The notes below the pieces were generated by a model. That model was not told the DNA's origin, searched no databases, and saw only the letters and a list, made by a program, of their open reading frames with translations. This document shows, one piece after another, positions 44,974 through 52,566 of a DNA stretch of 64,000 bases. The stretch's first letter is position 1, and every line of letters starts with the position of its first letter. The DNA lies in contig JAJGOT010000449.1 of assembly GCA_022457155.1 (NCBI GenBank), positions 22,501 through 86,500 of the forward strand, in the 5' to 3' direction. Made by a program: the position numbers and the translations under genes. Source of the DNA: Cladopsammia gracilis. Taxonomy: Eukaryota > Cnidaria > Anthozoa > Scleractinia > Dendrophylliidae.

Positions 44974-46908
44974 CTTATATATTTAGGTTAACACTCGTTA
45001 ACATCCCTCAAACGGACCTTTCCTTTTCACTTTAAGTTACATGAAGTAAAACCTATTTCACACTTAGACTAAAATTAGAAAAAAAAGATCAGTAAAGTGT
45101 ATGCCTCGAACCCGAGTCGTTTGCTTCATAACTAAATATACCAACTATACCAACGTGGATTAGCTGCCGGGAGATGTAATTTTTAACATATTTATAGAGT
45201 TACCCATAACAATAAATGAAAGCTAACCGTTTTCAAATCGGTGCTTAACCCTAAACACTGTAGATCAATGCTAAACCCCAAAACGCTACTCTTTGCTTAG
45301 CCGGATCTCTGTTCGATCAGTTCTCTACGTCAGTACTACGGTATAACGATAAAAAATACTACGTTGTGTAAAACCTCATAAGGTGTCCAAAGTCCGTTTG
45401 AGAGATGTCAACGAGTGTTAACCATATATTTATATTTTGTCCGCAAAAATCCGGTAGTGCCAGTCTCCCGCGCGATATGAAATTAGGCAATAGCAACTGT
45501 CTCCGTAAAAGCAGCGTCGACAGTCCGGGCAGGGACGTTGCGTCGGTCGTGGGGGTTTGCTGTCGCCCGGGAAGAGCGCCATGTAATCGCAGCAGCGTGT
45601 TTGTTTGCAGGCCACGCAACGTCGTTTCACGCAGGGGTGATTAGCAAATTCGTCGTGGTCGTATCCCTTGTCGCAAAAGTGGCAATAGTAATTGCGTCCG
45701 AGAATGGCGGGGAGGGAGGTCAAGCCGTAACAGTGATCGTTGTGTTTCAACAGAAACAGGTAACGTTGGTCAGCGCGATTCTCGCCGCCCCCAAAGATCA
45801 CTTGATACCCCAAGTCGGTTCTGATGACTTTGATGTGATATTCCGGCAGCACGATGGCGAATTGTTCGAGCGCTCCCAACCCGCAAGGCCCTTTGGGAAC
45901 GCGAGCCAAAGCGTGCACGGCCTTGGCCAATCAGGATTGACCTGGATAGCCTCTTTTCAAGGATGTAAAACCAATCTCCGGAGTCCGTCAACGCGAGCGT
46001 TGTTCGTCGGCCCACCTTGCATGGTGACGAGGGCCCGAGCACAGCACAACTCATCCCGATTTTGATGGAGATGACACATATTTTTCTTTTCGATAAAGGT
46101 CATGAGACAGGCACATTGCCCGGGGTGACTTCCTTTCGGCGACCTCGGCCTTGTCAGGGATCCTTCACGGTGGTGATTTGCACTCTCAAACGATCATCCA
46201 ATTGAATTGTTCGTTGGAGTTTAATTTCTCCGCCATATTTTGCAAGAGGAGTGTGACCCGCTGACTCTGATCGCGCCATTTTCCCGCACCGGCACGTGAA
46301 ACGATTGAAAGGCGTGCAGAAAGGTAGGCTGTTGCAGCGTGAACAACAAGTGATCGTCGTCGTCTAGGTGTTGGGCCTCCAATTCGCAATCCATCGCATG
46401 ACGCAACGCCTGTTCGAGTTCGTAACCCACCTCGAATTGTGGGGAACGTAAGAAATCCGTGCAAGCGTGGAGGGCGGCATCGAACACGCGACGTCGTAAC
46501 CCAAATCGTTGCAAACGTCGATCCGTTTCCGGAGTGAGTCGAAACTCGAAGAGGTGTCCCCTGTTGTTCTCTTCCGCGGCCTCAATGACCTCCAACAAGA
46601 CGTCATCGTCCATATCCTGGGGATCCTCCTCGAGGTCGGCCATTGAAGGGATTGACGCAACTACTTTGTTGGATGCCATGTTTGTCGGGTGTCGCTCGTA
46701 ACAACTGAGTGAGGCGTTAAAAGGTGGGACACCTGCTGTTATTATCCCCTCGAGAAGAATGACAAAGCATGATGGAAAGGAACGGGGTACCCATGGGTAT
46801 ATGGGTATTTGTTTTTTATTTTTTTGTCACCCTGGGCGTTGCGTGACATTTCTCTCAGTTTTATAATTTGCCGACGTGGCGAAATGGTAATTTTTTTTAA
46901 TTTTTGCC

Positions 46909-48039
46909 ATGCCGTTGACTAAAGCTGAAAAGGTGAAGCCGTGGAAACGGAGAAATCCTGACAAGGTGCGAGAACAACATAGAAGGTATCGTGCAAGAAA
47001 CCCGGGATACCACGATTGGCGGAGGCAAGAAAGATCAAAGAAAAACAAGGTCGCCAAGGTCACCTATCGGGAATATTCGGCGAGAAAACAACGTCGGAGA
47101 AGACATCGCACTTCCCTGAGACGCGCGGATTGTCTCAAACCTCATTCGCTGAGGGTTTTGTTGATCCCCCTTCAACGCATGGAACAGTCTCGATCCCACC
47201 AATGTGATCGATGTTGTGAACAATTACAACAACTGTAACGACAATCAATTCGGAGGGTTCCACCGACGGCGAGGAAGGAGATCGAACGTTGGGAGGAAGA
47301 AGTACGGCAGCGTGAACAACAACAACGCGAACAACGGACGCAACAACAACGCGAACCAAGACGACAACGACGTGAACAACGGCAACAACAACAACACGAA
47401 CAAAGGCGACAACAACAACGTGAACAACGACGTGAAAAACATCAATGACAACTTAAACCACAACAACAACAACAACAACAACGACAACTTGAACAACAAG
47501 AAAGTGAACAACACCAACTCCCTCGGTTCGTCCAATTGATTCGGCGATCGGACCATGCCTTTGGGGTTGGGAGTGTTGGGGTGTCGATACCAGTGGATTC
47601 CCCCCTCCCATGCCTCTGATATGAGGAAGAAGAGGAATTCCAACGGTTGATTTCTCCTCCTCCTCCTCCTCCTCGTCGCTCACTCCCCCATCGACGTTGC
47701 CGCCCCAATTGTTTGCGGGAAGAGGTAGGTGATGATGAGGATGATGATAACTGGTTCGAGGCATGGATAGAGCGACGTAAAAGGGTCCGGCAAGAAGGAC
47801 AGGCCAGGGTCACGGCTCGATTGCGGGAGGAACAGAGAATCGATGCCATTGTGTGCATGTTGGAAATGACGACAAGTGCCATCGATCCTTCCAATCGCCT
47901 TCCACGTTTCGCGGCCCAGTTGCAACGCGAGATCCCGTCATCCGTCGATGAATTTCTCATCGACGACGAACTATTCGACTCGATTCGTCGATGGAGCCAA
48001 GAATTGGATTTCATTCAGGACGAAGGGGACGCGAATTGA
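46909..48039 (+). pseudogene. Basic, glutamine/arginine-rich gene on the plus strand, broken
   Basis: Transcribed away from PolB, whose start is about 230 bp to the left. It opens at ATG 46909 with a very basic helix-rich part (KAEKVKPWKRRNPDKVREQH, RRYRARNPGYHDW). Frameshifts follow near 47230. The middle is a CAA/CGT-rich low-complexity coil (Q/R/E repeats, 47270-47500). The last piece, 47647-48037, is acidic then helical (DDEDDDNWFEAWIERRKRV, then SSVDEFLIDDELFDSIRRW) and stops at 48037. An AATAAA follows at 48109. I do not recognise the protein; a DNA-binding or core role is only a guess from charge. The Asn-rich frame at 47204-47539 is a shadow of the repeat. Confidence 0.45.
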
Positions 48040-48108
48040 CTCAAAAACACTTTGTTTACAAGTGGTTGATTTTTGTTTTATTTTTCAACTGGAACCCAAC
48101 GTTGTTGC

Positions 48109-48114
48109 AATAAA
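48109..48114 (+). terminator. Polyadenylation signal for the plus-strand gene
   Basis: AATAAA lies 70 bp after the stop at 48037. It faces the minus-strand AATAAA at 48137-48142, giving back-to-back transcript ends between convergent genes. Confidence 0.55.
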
Positions 48115-48136
48115 AGTGTCACAGCAGTTTTAAACG

Positions 48137-48142
48137 TTTATT
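48137..48142 (-). terminator. Polyadenylation signal for the minus-strand cluster
   Basis: AATAAA on minus, just past the stop of the PLA2-fold gene (48147), overlapping region with the opposing signal at 48109. Confidence 0.55.
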
Positions 48143-48146
48143 GACT

Positions 48147-48476
48147 TTAATGATTTTTTTGACGATATTTCTCCGTTAGGGTGTGTTTTCCCGGCAGGTT
48201 GGCAATCCCTCGGATCAGTTTTTCATCCGCTTTCCACTTGTTTTGTAACGTCTGGGCTCGACCGTAATCGATGTCGTGTTTCTTGGCCAATCGATCCAAC
48301 CGATTTTTCCCAGAATCCCCTCGACGCGTCCCGGGTCCCATGAATTGATACCCCGGCCAATGAAATTCGATCCCCGTTTTAGCCAGCAATTCTCGAATGT
48401 CAAAGCTTCCTCCGCGAATAGCTCTTCGTCGGCGGGGAGCCTGCCTTTTACGTTTTGGTGTTTGACCGCGCCCCAT
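48147..48476 (-). CDS. Phospholipase A2-fold virion-type protein
   Basis: An intact 109-codon frame. Residues 1-22 are a basic tail with RKRQAPRRRRAIRGG, like a nuclear-targeting or nucleic-acid-binding segment. The PLA2 core follows: calcium-loop-type GPGT at 47-50, the catalytic pair H67-D68 inside KKHDIDY (65-71) and a later AD at 83-84. This domain is known from parvovirus capsid N-termini and from adintovirus small proteins, where it is thought to help breach endosomal membranes. Here it is a separate small gene at the 3' end of the minus cluster, with AATAAA right after it. It is notable that this frame is open while PolB nearby is badly decayed. Function in the host is unknown. Confidence 0.75.
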   Translation of the reverse strand: MGRGQTPKRKRQAPRRRRAIRGGSFDIRELLAKTGIEFHWPGYQFMGPGTRRGDSGKNRLDRLAKKHDIDYGRAQTLQNKWKADEKLIRGIANLPGKHTLTEKYRQKNH

Positions 48477-48596
48477 TTACTTCCAATCCAACCAATCCGT
48501 CTTGAGTCTCTCTATCTCCGATTTCACTTTTCTTTTGACGGCCGCCTGGGATTTTTTTTTTCGCGATACTCCCTATCTTCTGTTTGGTCCGTGTCT

Positions 48597-49114
48597 TCAG
48601 ACAACCGCTGAGGGAGGAGGAGAAAGTCGAGGGACCGAGTGCCGAGGCTGGTGTGTCAAAGGGAAGTTGCCGTGGACGGATGGGTCTCGAAATGCCCGAG
48701 GGGGTCGTGAGTTTCTTGACGCTGACCTTTTAGGGGTTCCTGTCGCTTTGGCTGGTTTTTGACCTGACGCGGGTGTCGAAGGGGTGCGTCCATTTATCAT
48801 TTGTTTGATGAGGGTGGAGATCGGCGCCTCGGCCAGATCCTCCTCCTCCGCCGGTGCATTCACCCCCGTCCTTTGGGCCGCCATGCCCGGTTTCCGAACG
48901 CTTTTGGTCCACGTGCGCACTTGACGTGCCAAGGGTTTGGCCAAAGCGACTTTGAGACCTTGGGGAAGGTTGGAGTTGAGCAACACGTCTTCTTCGGCCG
49001 CCAACGTCGCCGCTTTGTTCAATCGACTGTCTTCCATCAAACGTTGCTTGTACTGTTCTTGCAATTGAAGAAACCGTTGAGGGTCGGTGACGGCTTGGGC
49101 ATTGAACGAACTCA
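48597..49114 (-). CDS. Uncharacterised 172-residue protein of the adintovirus-like relic
   Basis: I chose the ATG at 49114 (MSSFNAQAVTDPQRFLQLQE) because the longer frame upstream is antisense to a separate coiled-coil peptide. A helical N-terminal part (QLQEQYKQRLMEDSRLNKAA) is followed by LNSNLPQGLKVALAKPLARQ, an acidic hinge, then a basic proline- and serine-rich tail. The order helix, short 'Asn-x-Leu-Pro' segment, helix resembles a small conserved protein that I associate with cnidarian and mollusc Polinton-like elements, but I cannot verify this. The role is unknown; a virion or regulatory protein is possible. It has a neighbouring minus gene downstream (PLA2 fold) about 120 bp away. 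Confidence 0.45.
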
Positions 49115-49165
49115 TGGTTCTTCTTTTCCGCTCCCGTCTCCCAACACGTCGGCGAAGGCTCGTCA

Positions 49166-49315
49166 TTAGCAGCAGAGTTGGCGGTCGCGCAGATTCAGCA
49201 AATGTTGACACAACACATCCACGTGGTCCTCTTTTTGCCTTAATCGCTGACGAAGACTCTCGAGTTCCTTTTCGAGCTTCTACACGTCTCGATTTCGGCT
49301 TTGCTAGGTCTCCAT
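49166..49315 (-). pseudogene. Small coiled-coil peptide gene with two in-frame stops
   Basis: ATG at 49315, TAG codons at positions 4 and 12, then KLEKELESLRQRLRQKEDHV and DVLCQHLLNLRDRQLCC, stop at 49166. The heptad pattern of leucines is clear, so this was probably a real short coiled-coil protein of the relic, now interrupted near its start. It lies 51 bp upstream of the 172-residue gene on the same strand. Confidence 0.4.
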
Positions 49316-49420
49316 AACTCGCTGCAAGGTGACCTGACGTTCTTGTTACCGTCTTTCGGTTCTTCCTATATGGTGCGGCACACCGTTCATCGCGACTTGA
49401 GGGCAAATTCGCAGATACAA

Positions 49421-49708
49421 TTAAAACCGCGCCAGATTCCTGCCAACGTTTGAGTTTCCATGGTCTCTCGACGTCTTTTTATGGAGTTCTTTTTTTCCCA
49501 TTTCACGTAAGGCCTGGCGGTGTGGGAGTAGCACTTGATAATTGGTACGGGAGAGGGGCACCGTGACCTGTAAGGTGTTCATCGCCAATTCGCTGATGCC
49601 ATTGATTTGATCGGCATTGGCTAATTGCAATCGTTCGCGTCGTCGATGATGATCGGCTTCCTACAAGATACTTTTTAAGAAGGGCAATTGACGATGGATG
49701 CGACGCAT
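49421..49708 (-). pseudogene. Small helical protein of the relic, one nonsense codon and a frameshift
   Basis: ATG at 49708 gives MRRIHRQLPFLKSIL, then TAG (about 49663-49661), then EADHHRRRERLQLANADQIN, GISELAMNTLQVTVPLSRTN and QALREMGKKEL. An A run at about 49489-49496 appears to shift the frame: downstream, the alternative frame reads SIKRRRETMETQTLAG. A helix with 'Ile-x-Glu-Leu-Ala-x-Asn' followed by 'Val-Pro-Leu-Ser' and an Arg/Lys-rich C-terminus is a pattern that I recall from small Polinton-like proteins; unverified. TATAAA at 49766-49761 precedes it by about 55 bp. Confidence 0.45.
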
Positions 49709-49760
49709 GACGCAAATCGCAAATCGCAAATCGCAAATCGTCCCTTGGGATCGTGCCCGC

Positions 49761-49766
49761 TTTATA
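49761..49766 (-). promoter_or_regulatory. TATA box of the helical-protein gene
   Basis: TATAAA on minus, about 55 bp upstream of the ATG at 49708, leaving room for a start site 30 bp downstream. Confidence 0.5.
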
Positions 49767-49796
49767 CTCGACGATCTCTCACTCTCATTTTTTCTT

Positions 49797-50018
49797 TCAC
49801 CTTCGTTTTCGGGTCGCGGCTTCTATGGCTTTTTTGGCACCATACACCGCTGCGCCTCCCGCCGCACCGAAGGCTGCCACTTTTCCCGCTGCTATCAAGG
49901 CAGGCGCGGCTAAAGCCAGTAAAGGAAACACACCTCTATGTTGAAGACCGCGGGTTCGTCGTGTTTTGACACCGTATCGACGCAGGGCACGACGTCGTGG
50001 TCGTCGTCCTTTCGGCAT
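49797..50018 (-). CDS. pX-like basic/hydrophobic virion protein
   Basis: I prefer the ATG at 50018 (MPKGRRPRRRALRRYGVKTR) because a TATAAAAA box lies about 50 bp upstream. An alternative ATG at 50051 adds 11 residues but leaves almost no leader. The 73-residue product is strongly Arg-rich for 30 residues, then has a hydrophobic Ala/Gly segment (VFPLLALAAPALIAAGKVAA, FGAAGGAAVYG), and ends with ATRKRR. This layout matches the adenovirus pX/mu-type core peptide homologues described in adintoviruses, which condense DNA or act on membranes. The frame is open. Assignment rests on composition and context only. Confidence 0.55.
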   Translation of the reverse strand: MPKGRRPRRRALRRYGVKTRRTRGLQHRGVFPLLALAAPALIAAGKVAAFGAAGGAAVYGAKKAIEAATRKRR

Positions 50019-50067
50019 GGCGAGGTTGTGTCCACGGAATGATGAAACCATCGGAGGCCCTCGGCCG

Positions 50068-50075
50068 TTTTTATA
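50068..50075 (-). promoter_or_regulatory. TATA box of the pX-like gene
   Basis: TATAAAAA followed by CGGCC on minus; the same TATAAAAACGG form recurs at 50397-50390. Confidence 0.55.
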
Positions 50076-50343
50076 GACCCGTGAGACGTCGTTTAGGGCG
50101 TTGCGCGGCACTTGTGGCTCTCCGATGGATGCCTCGCATGATACTTGTCATATTTCGGGCCACCCCTCGAGCACCACTCTTGGCGGTTTCTTTGGCCAAT
50201 TCTTTCACGGCTTTTTTCGCCAAGGTCCCCACGGTTTGTCCCCCCATGAGGGATTTCATCACACACAGGATGGGGGGAACAAACTCTTCCAAACCACCCC
50301 GCGTTGACTCCTCCGCCGTCGACGTCTTTTCACAGCATGTCAA
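50071..50343 (-). pseudogene. Amphipathic-helix protein of the relic
   Basis: The frame has no in-frame ATG: it opens at TTG (50343), and the nearest ATG upstream (about 50360) lies in another frame, so a one-base loss near the start is likely. Product: GGLEEFVPPILCVMKSLMGG, then TLAKKAVKELAKETAKSGAR and a basic tail. A glycine-rich entry into long Lys/Ala helices is in keeping with a minor virion or membrane-active protein (inference). A TATAAAAA box at 50397-50390 precedes it; the gene's end overlaps the box of the pX-like gene. Confidence 0.4.
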
Positions 50344-50389
50344 TTTGGCATCCTGTCGCCAAAAAATGAAGATGGCAGGATCCCCTCCG

Positions 50390-50397
50390 TTTTTATA
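50390..50397 (-). promoter_or_regulatory. TATA box of the amphipathic-protein gene
   Basis: TATAAAAACGG on minus, about 50 bp before the presumed start. Similar TTTTTAT words at 50521 and 50687 on the plus strand suggest further lost genes to the right. Confidence 0.5.
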
Positions 50398-50639
50398 GGA
50401 TCAGTCGCGCCTCCATGTTGTAGCCTTCCACGACGACGTCGTCGGATGCGGGGGGTAGTGCGTCTGCGAACGCCGTTGCCTCGTACCATCGCGGTCGACT
50501 CCACCGGAGTGTGCGTTTTTCCCGTTTTTATGGATTGCCGATGCGTCAGAACGTCCGTCCTACGGTGGGGGCCTAGCCGTTGTCTTCGTACACCGTGGTC
50601 ATGTCGGCCGTAGGAATCGTAAAAAATTCCTAGGACATC

Positions 50640-51420
50640 TTGCTCTCAGGTTCGTGCGCGTTTGCGTTGACGTCGACGTGTGTGGGCCCTTTTTATGTAG
50701 CTGGTGAGCCGATACCCCGATGGAGGCGCGACGTCCGATGTGATCCAACCCCCGCGTTGAAGTCTTCTGCTGAACCAATACCCGGGTGGAGGCGACATTC
50801 TGTTCTAAATCACGTGAATAGCGCGTGAATAGTTGGCTTACGTTTAAAACGAACTATACAGTGCGTTAAGCTTAGAACGAGCTATACATGCATGTGTACT
50901 TTGCTTGTTTGGTTTGTTGGCGTCAGTTAGCGCGTGAGTAGCACTTAGCCTTACGCTTTAATTAATAGAACGAGTGCATGTGAAGTTAGCACGTGAATAG
51001 TTGGCATACGCTTAAAACGAACTATACAGTTCGTTACGCTTAGAACGAGCTATACATGCATGTGTACTTTCTTCTTATTTTTTTCTAAGTGTCTCGCGAA
51101 ATGACTTTCGGTGAGTCGGGTTGACTTTCACTTTGACGGGTCGTCTCAATCCGTGTCGGATCGAGTCGATCCGCCGATATTTTCCACCCTCCCACATACA
51201 CTCTCGCCGTATTTTTTCTCAGTCTCTCGCGAAATAACTTCCGGTAAGTCGGGTCGACTTTTACTTAGACGGATCGAGTCGGATCGAGTCAATTCGCCGA
51301 TATTTTTTACCCTCCCATCCACGGGATTGATTTTTACTTCCGGTAGTAATAGGTTGATGATTTCGCGACCTGACTTCCGCTGAGTCGGATCGTCTTTGCT
51401 TATTGACGACCCGACTCAGT
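50640..51420. repeat. Tandem-repeat block at the right edge of the relic
   Basis: Three repeat systems. GATACCCCGATGGAGGCG recurs as AATACCCGGGTGGAGGCG (about 50711 and 50777). An 80-bp unit CGTGAATAGTTGGCTTACG to CATGCATGTGTACTTT occurs at 50823-50904 and 50991-51070. A CTCGCGAAATGACTTTCGGT to CCGATATTTTCCACCCTCCC unit occurs at about 51092-51200 and 51233-51330. No gene. It could be the degraded terminal region of the virus-like element. Confidence 0.7.
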
Positions 51421-51465
51421 TCGGGTATATTGGACATGAGTGGTCTCCGCGACCAGCAAACATTT

Positions 51466-52566
51466 TCTTCCGCAAAACAAATTCAGTCGGACAATCCGCA
51501 AAAATTTCCTTGTGCACGGTAGCTAAATCAACAAAACTATGACGTCTTTCCCATACTATTGCATAATCAAACCGTAATAGCAATGTTTCAAAAATAGAAC
51601 AAACGCAAAGTTCATGCTATTTTGCTCTGCCATATCGCTCATATTAAAACACAAACTTTCCCGTCCCATTTAACTTTCTTAAAACGTCGCCATACACCGT
51701 GAAATTCTCAAACTGCGTTTGCCAAAAAACGCATTTGACTTATTTTTACCCTTCTAAAGCAGCTTTAATGGCTTTACGACAAATGATTGAAACTGACAGG
51801 TAACGTGAGATATCGAAACTGAAGCAGAACTTAATGCGTTTGCGGTAACGTAATGTGAGATATGACACCTCCCGCAAAAAAAAAAAAAATCAGTCGGACA
51901 ATCCGCAAAATTTCCTTGTGCACGGTAGCTAAATCAACAAAACTATGACGTCTTTCCCATACTATTGCATAATCAAACCGTAATAGCAATGTTTCAAAAA
52001 TAGAACAAACGCAAAGTTCATGCTATTTTGCTATGCCATATCGCTCATATTAAAACACAAACTTTCCCGTCCCATTTACCTTTCTTAAAACGTCGCCATA
52101 TACCGTGAAATTCTCAAACTGAGTTTGCCAAAAAACGCATTTGACCTATTTTTACCCTTCTAAAGCAGCTTTAATGGCTTTACGACAAATCATTGAAACT
52201 GATAGGTAACGTGAGATATCGAAACTTAAGAAGAACTTAATGCCTTTGCGGTAACGTAATGTGAGATATGACAAGTTCATGACAAGTTCTGACATCCCAA
52301 TACCCTAGGGAAATTAACAATAGGTCCGGGGTTGCTCCCCAAAAATTTTAGGTGCAGTATGTGACGCCCTTCTTGAAATCCTAACTGGTTTAACCAATCA
52401 TATCTTCAATGCCCTAATAAAGCTTCTATAAAGAAGAAGGAAGAACCCCCTCCCACCAGACAAAAGACCACAAAAATTAACAAAGAAACCTTTGTTAACA
52501 ACTTTTGTCCATTTTTTTCGTACTGATTCCGAAATCTCGTTTAATGCGCATGCGCATTAACGAGAT
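51466..52566 (+). repeat. Dispersed repeat R1, tandem pair (period 407 bp)
   Basis: TCAGTCGGACAATCCGCAAA begins units at 51483 and 51890. The first unit is truncated at TATGACACCTCCCGC plus an A run; the second continues through CAAGTTCTGACATCCCAATA to the palindrome TTAATGCGCATGCGCATTAA (52541-52560). Both contain CAAACCGTAATAGCAATG, missing from the 24.4-kb copy. Confidence 0.85.

Larger units (their letters stand above)
43956..45489. mobile_element. ISL2EU-like DNA transposon inserted in PolB
   Basis: Terminal inverted repeats of 51 bp (43956-44006 and 45439-45489) start TGCCTAATTTCAT and differ at two positions. AT is duplicated on both sides (43954-43955 and 45490-45491), the 2-bp target of ISL2EU elements. 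Inside are a plus-strand SAP/SWIM gene remnant and a minus-strand THAP-domain start, arranged convergently and overlapping, so the middle and C-terminal parts of both genes have been lost. The polymerase frame is continuous across the target site once one AT copy is discounted, meaning the insertion is cleanly placed. Confidence 0.75.
42709..46679 (-). pseudogene. polB: Protein-primed type B DNA polymerase (PolB), fragmented
   Basis: Replicative polymerase of the relic, read right to left. N-terminal piece 46679-46221 (LEQALRHAM, LLFTLQQPTFLHAFQSF) shifts frame into KLNSNEQF (about 46225), then NRDELCCARALVT (about 46050). A cysteine-rich zinc region covers 45930-45492, is cut by a 1,534-bp transposon, and continues at 43953-43790 (CEDC, CPEYVCETC). 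Palm motif A DVTSLYP lies at 43722-43742, and motif C YFDTDS at about 43170-43188 within 43380-43060. The C-terminal piece is 43017-42730. The 3'-5' exonuclease and the motif B part of the palm are missing: zinc region joins motif A directly near a 9-bp direct repeat (GTCACATCC at 43735 and 43763). At least four frame changes. Non-functional. Confidence 0.85.
42709..50400 (-). mobile_element. Endogenous adintovirus/Polinton-class relic
   Basis: A block clearly richer in G and C than its surroundings. Genes, mostly on minus: type B polymerase (broken), a PLA2-fold virion-type protein, a glutamine-rich-middle protein on plus, a 172-residue protein, a coiled-coil peptide, a helical protein, a pX-like basic/hydrophobic protein and an amphipathic protein. 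The combination of protein-primed PolB, PLA2 protein and pX-like protein in small genes is the hallmark of adintoviruses (family knowledge). Hexon, penton, packaging ATPase, protease and integrase were not found, so it is a partial copy. Frameshifts, stops and internal deletions show it is dead. Element ends were not resolved. Confidence 0.7.

Noticed and set aside
47204..47539. Asparagine-rich frame
   Set aside because: It is an alternative frame of a CAA/CGT-rich region. The Gln/Arg/Glu frame fits the surrounding gene pieces better, though it too is broken.
48597..49406. A 269-residue protein using the whole open frame
   Set aside because: The first third overlaps the coiled-coil peptide in another frame and is Arg/Ser-rich with no pattern. 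The ATG at 49114 gives the better start.
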